A DNA stretch of 64,000 nt from contig NZ_CP071793.1 in assembly GCF_017498545.1 (NCBI RefSeq), positions 10,534,256 to 10,598,255 on the forward strand, in the 5' to 3' direction. Of the stretch, positions 24,850-35,800 are shown in pieces. This DNA is from Sulfidibacter corallicola. Lineage in GTDB: Bacteria; Acidobacteriota; Holophagae; Acanthopleuribacterales; Acanthopleuribacteraceae. The first letter of the stretch is position 1. Each line of letters begins with the position of its first letter. Made by a program: the position numbers and the translations under genes. Under the pieces are notes generated by a model. That model was given only the letters and a program-made list of their open reading frames with translations. It was not told where the DNA came from and did not search any database.

Positions 24850-24927
24850 CCGGGGAACACACCACAAACCCCCATGTTGACGGCGCAGGAGGCATTGCCG
24901 GCCGTCGTGGAATCGACTTCCACCGTG
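24850..24927 (-). pseudogene. Diverged remnant of an rhs 5' coding region
   Basis: About 78 bp resemble 24496-24573 (start region of the second Rhs gene: VEVDPTTAGNAAFTVDMGVH) at roughly four-fifths identity. It is joined to the partner-gene remnant at CAGGATGCCG, a 10-mer found at both parent sites. It is the scar of a further rhs copy that has been lost. Confidence 0.7.
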
Positions 24928-25246
24928 CCTCCAGAGTACTTATCTATATCAGGCGCGACTTTTTACAACCAAGAACGCGCGATTCGGGTGGATGTTATCG
25001 TGCAAGATGTTGGAGCGAAACGTGTTGGGGCGAGCGGAGGCGTACTTGGAAAGTTCGGGGCCGCCACCGGATCGAGCATCGCTACGATACGTTGCAGCCC
25101 AACAGGTTGTGCGAAAACGCCACCAAGAATCGCTCTATTTAGGTACAAGCCACCTAAAAGAAATGTGCGTGTTTGGTATTGCTAAGTTGCTCCTCGGACC
25201 TTTCTTCTACGTTGGTCCCGTCCAGTAAACCTGCTACTTACTCCCC
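24928..25246. other. Unassigned stretch between rhs remnants and small-gene cluster
   Basis: A + strand frame is open here (reads AIRVDVIVQDVGAKRVGASG), and short frames exist on the other strand. None has a convincing start, ribosome binding site or family feature. It is probably leftover recombined DNA. Confidence 0.4.
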
Positions 25247-25648
25247 TCATTTTGCTCGCCACTTTTCTAGCCTTTCCCCATTTTCACTAAGCTTTTGGAC
25301 CCTCAGGAAGGAAATATCTTGACAATAACAACTAAAACCCTCATCAGGTTCAACCAAATAGTATTTAATTCCTTCTAGTCCAAACGACTCTACGGACTGA
25401 ACCTCCAACTCCACAAACCCAAACCACCGACCTCCCAACTCAGGCAGCTTCAATTGAGTAACTCCGAACAAACCAATTGTCAGAAAAAACTTTCCTTGAT
25501 CAGTCGGAACACCAACCTCTAAAAACACATTCATTTGCGGAGGATCCAAGTGGTAATCAAAATTCACTTGGAACTCCAAGATCTCATCAAGGTCAAAAAA
25601 GTCAAACAGAGGAATAAACTGTTCTATACAACTTTGATTTTTCAACAC
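25247..25648 (-). CDS. Candidate immunity protein, Imm50-like
   Basis: The 133-aa protein has a strand-rich pattern: VFLEVGVPTDQGKFFLTIGL, FVELEVQSVESFGLEGIKYY and SCYCQDISFLRV. This recalls the Imm50-type layout in which a conserved late segment ends in an F/C-rich strand. The assignment is tentative. It is the last gene of the small A+T-rich cluster between two rhs genes, 118 bp after the 90-aa gene. No matching toxin is adjacent, so it may be an orphan antidote retained against toxins of siblings. Confidence 0.55.
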   Translation of the reverse strand: MLKNQSCIEQFIPLFDFFDLDEILEFQVNFDYHLDPPQMNVFLEVGVPTDQGKFFLTIGLFGVTQLKLPELGGRWFGFVELEVQSVESFGLEGIKYYLVEPDEGFSCYCQDISFLRVQKLSENGERLEKWRAK

Positions 25649-25766
25649 ATCAATAATCCTTACTTCCCGGTCGTCTAGCTTAACGCACCCCCGAGAGAGT
25701 TCGCGCCAATGCTATGGTCTAACTTAATTGATTAAAACCTTAACCATACGCAAGGAAAAGCTAATT

Positions 25767-26039
25767 TTATATATTATTTACTTTTTGAAACAAGCTTTCA
25801 ATTTTTTTCTCCTCGCAATTAAAATTCACCAACTCTTCCTCGCTTTCCAACTCGAGAACAAGGACGTCTATATAGCCGGTAGACCATATTGAAACAACGC
25901 CAACTACTTTTTTCGTTTCAAATTCAACTGAAAAACTTCCATTTGGATGCTCTGGTGACTTGAAGGCCACAGAGATGCTATCATACTTGTCTTGTATCTC
26001 TTTTACTGCCGAAACAATCAATCCAAAATCAATTTCCAT
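25767..26039 (-). CDS. Small candidate immunity protein
   Basis: The 90-aa acidic protein (MEIDFGLIVSAVKEIQDKYD ... IESLFQKVNNI) has an alternating helix/strand pattern and no recognised family. Its ATG overlaps the stop codon of the preceding 84-aa gene by one base (TAATG), so the two are translationally coupled. The pairing of a short basic protein with a short acidic one is what a stranded toxin tip and its antidote would look like. Confidence 0.55.
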   Translation of the reverse strand: MEIDFGLIVSAVKEIQDKYDSISVAFKSPEHPNGSFSVEFETKKVVGVVSIWSTGYIDVLVLELESEEELVNFNCEEKKIESLFQKVNNI

Positions 26040-26293
26040 TATTTCACCTTCAACGGCTCAGATAAATTCTGAAACTCAGGTAGCTCCGGCTCTGGAAGAC
26101 CCTTTTTTCTGGCCAATCTCCCTCTGGGGCTGCCAGGTCTATGAATTGTTTTCCAACCTTCAGTACCACCTGGGTTTAATGAATGAGTGGGTACATCTCG
26201 CACTACTCCAAAAAGTGATTGAGCCTCTATTGGCTCAATCACCCAACCAGCCTCGGCAGCATCTAACCCTCTAAAAATGTTCCCACCAACCAT
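26039..26293 (-). CDS. Short basic protein, possible detached toxin tip
   Basis: The 84-aa protein contains RGLDAAEAGWVIEPIEAQSL, TEGWKTIHRPGSPRGR and ARKKGLPEPELPEF. Its ATG follows directly on the stop of the preceding immunity gene (TGAATG), and it overlaps the next gene by one base. It lacks any Rhs core or signal peptide. Size, charge and its coupled acidic partner suggest a toxin C-terminal fragment left behind by tip replacement. I do not recognise the family. Confidence 0.45.
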   Translation of the reverse strand: MVGGNIFRGLDAAEAGWVIEPIEAQSLFGVVRDVPTHSLNPGGTEGWKTIHRPGSPRGRLARKKGLPEPELPEFQNLSEPLKVK

Positions 26294-26803
26294 TCAAAGA
26301 TAAGGCGAGCGGAACTTTTCTACATACAAACCATCCGGCACCACTAAGTTGATATCAATCTCAACAGCACATCCAAAGTACATATAATAATCATAACCAA
26401 AATGCACAAATGCTCTATTCTTATATTCCAACTTACACCAAATCAACTCTCTCAATATAGCTCGAGCACACAGCCCAGCTTCATCTATACTAATCCAACT
26501 TAGGTTTTTCAAAAAGCTAATATCGATAGGGAGTAGATCACATTTATTGGCACCACTGTCTTCTAGAAATTCATTCTCTAAATCTACCACCTGTACATAG
26601 CGAGCCTCGAAATGTTTAAAAAAACGAAGCACAGCTTCCACATAAAAATTTTCAACCTTCAAATAATCCTCCAAGTCAAGCTTTCGACCATTATAAACAC
26701 CTCCAACATCAGATACACTTGTCCAATCTTCCGCTAGATAGTGCCCTTGCTCATTTCGATCATGAGGGTTGTATTTGGTGACTCGAAAATAATTCACAAT
26801 CAT
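26294..26803 (-). CDS. Candidate immunity protein for the third Rhs tip
   Basis: The 169-aa protein (MIVNYFRVTKYNPHDRNEQG ...) contains EDWTSVSDVGGVYNGR, LSWISIDEAGLCARAILREL and FVHFGYDYYMYFGC. Its ATG overlaps the Rhs stop codon as ATGA. The sequence is A+T-rich. I believe similar proteins with the DWTSxSDIG motif occur as small genes after toxin tips, but I cannot name the family. The cognate toxin would be the tip encoded at 26800-27512. Confidence 0.7.
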   Translation of the reverse strand: MIVNYFRVTKYNPHDRNEQGHYLAEDWTSVSDVGGVYNGRKLDLEDYLKVENFYVEAVLRFFKHFEARYVQVVDLENEFLEDSGANKCDLLPIDISFLKNLSWISIDEAGLCARAILRELIWCKLEYKNRAFVHFGYDYYMYFGCAVEIDINLVVPDGLYVEKFRSPYL

Positions 26804-29800
26804 TCTCCAATTCTTTCAAGTTTCTCATTATATGTACCACTTCTTGTCGTCTTCGACTTCAAGCTCTTAATAGAATCACCCATTTTAAAAGCGCCGCCAT
26901 TATGAGAGTCAACATCAATAGTGAGATACCTTTTGCCATCTGTATACACGGCTTGACCGTGTGAACGATAATTTGTTTTACGAAACCCCTTCTCTAACGC
27001 TATATTTTCCAACCGTTGCTTCCGTGTTAGAGCTGGGCCTAGTAATAAATCCTTTTGGGAGGGCTTGGAAGCTGCGACCAATTCGTCAATTTTATCTACA
27101 GCCCTCCTCCTGGCCCCACCCTTTACTACATTTAAAACAAAAGGGTTAAGCGCGTATCTCGCCCTTCGGAGCAACATAAAATCCAAAACAAAAGTCGCCT
27201 CCTTGTTAAAATCATACAATCCTTCAATATTAACCGCTCTCCGAGAAAGCAAAACTTTACTATCAAATAGAAAATCAAATCGCCAATAGTTCTTATTGCT
27301 TACAAAATCCCATTCCCATTCCTCACTCATACCTACAATACTTGCAGGTACGGTTGTACCTTCACTCATTAAGCCTAATACTGTGTATTCTAAGTTCACC
27401 TCCCTGTCGAAAGGAAAGATTTGCTGAGCAAAACTGTCCATTTTTGCATCTGCTACGGCCAATGAGGCGGTGTAGCTGCTAAAGATTGATTCCCCAATCA
27501 TACCACTTGGATCGACCATGTTCACGGGGTCGTTGCCGACGTAGCTGTAGGGGTTCCAGTACTGATCCGCGGGATCGACCTGGAGGAACCGCCCCACTTC
27601 GGGGAGGTGCCAGCGGCCGCCCATGTAGTACATGCCGAAATCCGGTTCTTTTTCCTGGCCAGTGAATAGGTGGGGTTCTTTCTCGTTGCCCGACACCGCC
27701 GTGTTCATCGCTTCCCGTAACGTGATGCCGAAGGGGTCCGTGTCGCTTTGGGCCATCACGATCAGGTGCGACAGGTCCACCTCTCCCCCGCGGGCGTAGT
27801 CCGGTGCGGACTCGGCTCCCTCACCCAAGCCGGGTAGGTAGGCCGATTGAATTTCTTCGGCAGTGGCGGCCCGCTTCAAGACCTGCACCTCGTCCAGGCC
27901 ACCGTGCCAGCGGTAGAGGTACAGCGGGAGGTAGCCCATCGTCAGACCTGCCGCCGGGTACAGGGCGCCGATCGTCACAGCCTTTGCGTCGCCCACCTGG
28001 ATGCCGTCTTGGTAGGCCGTGACTTGCTGGCCGTCGTAGGTTACGGCCAGGTGGGTCCAGCGCCGGTAGGAGATGCGGTTGCCCACCGTGATCCACTGGC
28101 GATCGATGCCGTTGCCCAGGCTTACCGTCGGGGTTTTGTTGTCGTCGATGTAGAACAGGAACGGGGCCAGGCGGGTGTCGCCCGTCGCACCTGCGTAGAC
28201 CAGGGTTCCGCCGTCGTCGATGCCGTCGTCCTCGTCCTCGTCGTAGAGCCACAGGCTGATCGTCCAGGCGTTGCCCAGGCCGTCCATGTCGCCGTGGTAA
28301 CTCACGTCGATATCCTGCCCGCCATTGAGCCATAGGGCGCGGTCTCCGCGACGCGAAGTGAACGTCGGTACACTGCCGTCCACCGTCCAGCTATCGCCGC
28401 TCGTGCCCTCGTTCGTCAGGTCGCCGTTGAAGGAGAAGGCCGCCACGACGTCGCCCGCCAGACGGGCTGGGGTCGGCGGCTCCGATCGGGATTCACCCGC
28501 GCGGTTGCGGTACATGGCCACCACCATGCGTGTGCTGCCCAGGTGGTCTTTGACGTACAAGCCCGCGTGGCGCTTGGATTTGTAGCCGATCCGGTCGCCG
28601 CCGTTGAGTAGGTAGGCCCGCTTGATGCGGCCGAAGTCGTCCAGTTCGGCGTGGTTCTCCGTGCCTGCCGGGACGAAATAGGTTGTCTCCGATACCGTGT
28701 TCTGGCCTTCTTCGAACTTGCTCCGCCGGACACGGGTTCCGCTGTGATCATAGGCAAACGTTGCCCTGACAGTGGGATACCGTTCGGATTCGGACAAGGT
28801 GCCCACCTGGTCGATTTCGGTGGGCAACACGGGAAAGCGCGGATCGCCGTATGCCAAGTTTCGCGTCACCGACTCGCCCACTTGGTTTTCTTTTTGAAGG
28901 ATGATATTTCCCAAGGCGTCGTAGTCGAAGTACAGATGCGCATGCTCTGCTGGATTGCTTCCGCCCAGCAATTCATCCCTGTCAACATATGCCAGCATGT
29001 TCGTGCCCTGCGCGATTTCGTGATCGAGCGACGCGTCATAGGTCCCGGTTTCCCCGTCCCGAAACGCTCGGGTCCGGGTTTCCTGGGTCCGGTTCCCGTT
29101 GCGGTCGTAGCTGTAGGTCAACTGAAGCTCTTGATCCCAGCTCGAACGGGCTTCCGTGAGTTGGTTGGCCGCGTCGTAACGATACCGATGCACGAGATCG
29201 AATGTGGCCTGATCGGGAGAGGCACCGCCTGCCTGGCCCAGGTGGTAGATCTCCCGCAATCGGGTGATGGTGCCGTCGTAGCGAAACGGGGACGTATCGC
29301 CCGCGTCGAACATGTCGCCGTTGTCGCCGAAGTAGTCGAGGTGGGCGCTGAACGCCTGTTGGCCTCCGAGCTTGGTTTCGTGGTCCAGCAGCCAGTCGCG
29401 GACGTCGAAGCGGTAGTCCGTCGTCAGCCAGGCACCACTGTCCTGCCCCAACGCCACCTGGCTGACATGGCCCGTCGGCGTGTGCGTGAAGCCGCCCACC
29501 TTGCGCACCGAGCTGCCGTAGGACAGCGTGCTCTCTTCGTCGATCAGCGAACCGAGGGCGGCAAAAGTGGTCTGCCCCTCGCCGCCGTGTTCGCCGGCAT
29601 GTTTGCGGAAACCGACGTGCACGGTCATGCGCTCGGACAGCGGGGCCAGGTCGCTGGTCGTCACCAGGCGGTCGAACGCGTCGTAGGTGTAGCCCAACGC
29701 CAAGTGGTGGGTCCGGTTGATGGAACGGACGACCCGGTCGCGGTTGTCGTGCTCGACCCAGAAGATCTGCGGTTCCAGCACGCCGCGGATCAGGTAGACC

Positions 29801-32800
29801 CGGCACACGACGCGGCCCTTGTGGTCGTAGAAGAAGCGCTCGGCCGAGTTGGGGCCGACGATCTCGACGGTCTGGCCGATGGGGTCGCCGAACTGGAAAT
29901 CGGAATCGCCCGTGGGGTTCTGTTGCTCAAGTTCGGTGAGCGTCGGCCAGAAGTGGGGCTTCTCGTCAACACGCGCTGGGAAGAGCTCGGTGTCGGTCCA
30001 AGGGCTGAGTCGCCCTGCGCCCTGTCCTCCCGGGAAGCCGAGATCGTAACGGTCGAAACGCGTCATCACCGCGGTGTTCTCCGTAACCTCCAACTGGTTG
30101 AGATCGGATGAGTTTGCATCGACTTTTTGTTGTAGGGTCGTGCGGCCATATTCGACGTACCCGGACCCGTTTGGATTTGTGAATCGGACCTGGCGCGAGG
30201 CGATCACGCGGTCCTGGTCGTCGTAGACGGTTTCAAACCAGAAGCCGATGCCGCCCGCTGCCGGACGTTCTTTCGCGTTGCGGCTAAACCGCAGGCGGCC
30301 GTGGCGATCGTAGACGAACTCGGACATGCCGAATTCGGGCTCGTGGGTTTCGACCACGCGGTCGTAGGCGTCGTGGACGTGGCGGGTGACCAAACCGGAG
30401 GGAATGCCATCCGCGTCCACCGTGACTTCGTCATCTTTTAAACTCAGGGTCCAGGGCCCATTGGGTCCAGGAGCAAGGAACGCTCGGGGTGGATACACCG
30501 CGACGAGCCGGCCGAAGCGGTCGAACTGGTTGTAGCTGACCAGATTGGTGGTCGAGCCGTTGAGGCGACCTTCGTAGCCTGTCGGCAGGTAGACCTTGTG
30601 GTTGGTGAAGGCGCTGTTGCCCATACTCAGGTCCGGCGCCTCGCCAGTGACCACGTCCAAGTGCCAGGCCCGCATCCACTCGAGGCTGGGATTGGCGATC
30701 GTCAGAAGTGGCCGGTCGGCATCGGCACCGGTGAGCGTGACGCTGACCGCGCCATCGGGATCGATGGCCAAGGTGCCGTGAAGGCCAGGCTTAAGCACAC
30801 CACCGTCTTCTACCGGCACCAAATGCGACATCATTCCTGGCAGATCCACGACCAACCCGGGGTCACCCACCACAATGGAGAAGTAGTGGTAGCGGAAGTA
30901 GCGCAACGGATCGTCGCTGTCTCTGGCTTTTTCGCCGAAGGGCAGTTCCGCCATGACCCGGCCTCGCGCCGGATCGTCCTCGTAGAAGGTGTTGGTGAAC
31001 GGGTTCTGGTCGGGCTCGATGTGGTTGCGGCTCGTCTTCCAGAAGGCCTCACCCGCCGTGGCCGATTCATCACGGGAACCGGCCCCCATCAGGCTCGACC
31101 ACTCGGCTCCGGATGGTGCGGTGCCGTAGAATCCCTTACCCGCCGCGACCTGGCGGCCCAAAGCATCGTAGGTGGCGAACCCGCTCACCAGGTATTGATG
31201 CTTCTGCGCTACGGGCGCATAGCTGCCCATGGCGCGCGTTTCCTGACCGTACCCCTTGAGATCGGAAAACGAGACCTGGTAGATCTTGTGATTCGGGTCG
31301 TCCGGATCGGGATAGTTCACCGAGATGATGCGGTTGTGATAGGGATCGGCCTCAGCCGCCCAGTCGGTCTTGCCGTAGATCGCACTTTGCGGCAGTGGCG
31401 TCTTGGCCAGACGGGGGATCGGGTTGCGGCGAATGCGGGACGCAGGCACAAAAACACACACTTGGAATTGCTGCTTCTGTGGATCGGTTGACGACGGGAC
31501 GTAGCGGTAAAAGACATTGTCGGCTCGGGTCCAGTTCGCCTGGGTACCCAGCACGACCGCTTCGCGTAGGGCGTAGTTCCCCCAAGGTTGGACGGAATCG
31601 AGGTGGTCGGGATAGGGCACCAGGAACGCCTGGATCCCCGCCACGTCGGTTTGCGGGTCGAAGGGCACTTCCAACCAGGCGTACCAGTCCTCGTTCGGCA
31701 AGGGACCGGTGGGGATTTGGGTGAGTTGACCGGGATCGATGGTCCCCGCCGAGAGCACCCAGGTATGGGTGGCGCTGCCGGTGATGTCCTGCGATGCCAA
31801 AACAAATGGTTCGGGCGCATAGGACCGGTTCAGAGCGTCTCTCAGCGCGCCATCGCCGACATTCCGAAGCACATCCAGTGGGTCGGAGAGCTCGGCACTG
31901 GCAGACAGATCGAGGCCGCTGTTCAGGCCTTTGGGCGAAACGATCGCATCGGAAAGGGTCTCGAAGTGTTCAAACGTGATTTGGGGCGGCGTCGAGGTCG
32001 CGTTGATCGTCTCGTTCAGGTGGTAGCGAACCTCAAGTTGGACCGTGCGACTGCCGGCGCCATCCCAGAACTCGGGGCCGAAGAAGCTGTAGGGGATTTC
32101 GGCCCGAACATGGAGGAGGATCTCATTCGATTCGCGGGTCAGAGTGGCTCCCGCGAACTGAAAGGGCAACTCGCCAGTTCCCACGGTTTTCCATTTTTCA
32201 GGATTTGAGACGCCTTCCAGCCACTGGCTACCGCTCCAATAACGCGTTCCGGACACCCAAGCCCACTGGAACGCAGTCAGGTCTACAGCCAGGTTGGAGA
32301 GTGGGTCGTGCGGATCTTGATTCGCAACGGTGGCAAGCAAGTTTTGCTCGATCTCTAAAGAACCCGAATGGCCGTCCTGTATCGTGGCCACTTGGGGTGA
32401 ATGGTTCACATAATCGAGACCGGACAGGGTCGCAGGGCTGGTATCGTGGAGCTGAAACCAGAGGGGTATGCCCTGTTGTTGGTCCGCGACGGTCGAGCTG
32501 TGTGCCAACGCTTCTTCTGCATTCGGGCGAGTGATGTACAGATGGAACCGGTACTCCTCTGCCACATCATAGAATTCAGGACCGAACTTGGCCACCAGGG
32601 CCGCCTCGAAGTCCGCCATCTCCTGCATGGACGCCAAGTTCAGCAGGTAACGGTGATCCTCACGAAGGTCGTGAATGCCGGGGCCACAATCCCGCACCGT
32701 ACCCTGGGTTTCCAAAAAGGCGTGCAACGGCATGGAGAACTGGAAGCACTCGCGGTCATCGATCTCATCGGTGTTGGAGAGCCCGCAACCGTTCGGTGCG

Positions 32801-35800
32801 TCCTTATGCCGAATATAAAAATGCAGATTCCAATCACAGTCCGAATAGGCGTGGTACTCGCTATCGGGCACGTTGTCTACAGTGAACGGGATCAATAAAT
32901 CACGCAGCGCCAAGTCGGGCTGCTGGACATAGGACCAAAGGAACTGTTCCCGATCATCGTAGTGAATCGAGATGCGCCGTGAGATATCCGGGTCGGAACC
33001 ATATGCACCGCAGGTATTGGGAGTACAAAAATCCGCGTCTTCACCGCCATGCGGCATTTCCAATCGATCGGTTTCGAATTCAACTCTTGTTTGGTAGGTT
33101 TCCGTTTCGGTGTAGGCATTCCATCTATATCCGGACCACTCGTCCTGAATGGCCTCAAATTCGACAGCAATCGGGTAGGGCGGGATAAGTCCGGCATTAT
33201 GCGTTCCCGTAATGCACACCTGAGGGCTGGCATCCACGTCCAATTGGTTCGGGGGTCGTGCGGGAAGCCCGAACTTATTGGTGACGGCCGTCCCAGCCTC
33301 CTCAACTAGGTGAACCCCGTTCGTGGATCCTTGGGTTTTTCGATAAAAAGAATAGTTGTAGGTGATTTTCGTGCCGGGAAAGATCTCAGACAGGTCGGCC
33401 GCATTAGATTGATGATCGGCACCAAGGACTTGCAAAAGCCACCCACTAGAAGTTCGGACTTTGGAGAGGCAGGAGGTAAATGTCTCGGGGGTGGTACCTA
33501 GAGTCGCTCGGTGATGGCCATTGTGGCCCCCTCCATCGCCAAAGTTGAACTTGAACACAGGCTCCCGAATATTTCGAATCGAACCGAAATCCTGAATGTA
33601 CTCGAACGGCACGCCATAGCGGTCTTTGGCAGAGAGGATCAAGCGGTAGTTGGTGCCCGGCTGGTACACACCTTCTAGTTTTAGGGGCGTCGCCTCACTC
33701 CCACTCTGAATCACCGCACCCGTTGGGTGATCTTCCGCGTCAAGTTCCACGACCTTCCAGGTCACATCATACCTGGCTTCTCCACTATCTTCCCACGTGA
33801 TCGTGAGTTCGTCGTCATGGTTGGCCGCGGCACGCCCACCTAAATCGTCGACCATCTTGAGTTCACGCTGGTAGTCTTCCGAAACTTTGATGGCGAGAGG
33901 GTCTTGGGAAGCGAGTTCCAACAAACTCCCACTTCGATAGATGAACGGAATCCCCTGAGCCACCACCGATTCCCGGCTCTCTCTGCCCAGGGCTTTTCGG
34001 GTGACGCCATTGATGTTCAGGGATAACGACCACTCCTGGGGCAAACTCGCCGGCTCCAAGTCCGGTCCGCTCAAACCCCCGAACCCACCATCGAGCGTGA
34101 CAAAGGCGGCAAGGTAATACGGTCGGTCCCCGTCGTCTTCATCTAGAATGAGGGACGCACCTTGGTAGAGAAACAGGCTTTCAACGAGGTGGTGGACGCG
34201 TTCGGTGGTGATTTCCGAGAGACGGATCGCCTGACTGGTTCGTAACCGAACCATCTCGTTCTGCTGGTCCTCTCGAAAGAGCGCCAACGCCACGTACAGC
34301 GCGTTCTCCGCCCCAAAATCAGGGCCTTCCGCCAAGTGACCACTGACCTGGGCTTCCGTAGGAACCAACGTTTGCGGTGCTTGCACCAGATACGGCACAG
34401 CCGGATCCGGTGCGATGATGCCCCAATAACTCAAATTCACGCTGGCCGAAAAGGACCCGAGTTGGTTGGTGAAACGAATCGGGCCCACCCCATTGCCGAG
34501 CGTTCCGGGTATGTGGAAAATCTCCGAAGGACCACCGGAATATTGATAGCGGAAAAAGATGCGTACGTCGCGCGTCAGGTTCCCATTGAAAAACAACTGG
34601 GATTGCTGACCCAGCGCGTAGGAGGCCTCCAAGCGTTTGGTGGATTCGCTGGCCTGAAGGGTCGCCCCCAACCCCGGCCAATGAAGCAGATCTTCGTCGC
34701 CAGGGACTCCGGCAACCTGCAGCCAGGGCGGGATATCCGTTGCCGGCAGCCATTGCTGACCATTCCAGAACTCACCGGTTCGTTCATCGCGCCACAGCCA
34801 CCACAGGCGGTCGGGCGTGACCGAGAAAATGTCGAAATCGAAGGCCAAATCAATGGTTCGGAAGGTGTCGGCTACTTCGACCTCGGAGGCCGACGACGAC
34901 GCGAACTCCCGTTCAGTGACCGGCCAGCCTTTCTTGATCTCGACCTCGGCGGCATGTTCCGCACCGGCCACCAAGTCGTATTTCAGTCCCACATCCAGCG
35001 TCGTAATCGGATCCTGCCAGAACGGAAAACAGGCATTGCACAGATAATCATCCTGAAGCGGGTCCCAACCCAGCGTGATGCGATGGGTGTCGGTGGCGCT
35101 TTCGAAGGTGTAATCAAGCGTGGTGAAGATGCCGGATTGTTGCTGTTGGGTGAGGTCCAGCCAGGTGACATCCGTTGCCGACCGGGGAAGTCTCCATTGC
35201 GCACCGTTCCAATACTCGCCACGATCGTTTTTCAGAAAAAATTTGAGATGATCGCGATCCAGTTCGGTACCGGGGAATCCAGTGGAAAAAGTGGTGGTTA
35301 GCCCCACAAAAGCAATGGCCGATCCAATGATGCCCTCACCCCTGGCCTGGGCTTCTTCCACCACGATCGAGTTGACCTGGAGTTTGGACACATCGCCGGT
35401 GCGGCGCACCGTGCCCACCACCACTTCCGGCGACCGCACCAGGAAGTTGCCGGTCATCATCACGATCTCGTAGGGTTCGCCGAGTTCCAGCTCGCGATCC
35501 GCTTGGTAGGACGCCAGTTCCAGCGGGTTCTGACGCCAATCGGGATCCAGCCAGTGGCCGCGACTGTCCCGCAGCCCGACGAAAAAGACCTTGGCGTTCT
35601 TGACCGGCGACCAGGTGAACGTGGGTCGCGCCTCGATCAGGTCGCCCGCGGGGGTCACGGCCACGGCGGTCGTGGGCGGATCGGCCTCGGGCGGCAGGTA
35701 GGCCAGCTCGCGGGTGCGGACGTGGGTGGATTTCCCGGCCCGGTTGACGGAGTAGACGTAGAGCCGGTAGCGCTTGCCCAGCTCGAGGGCCTCCGGGACC

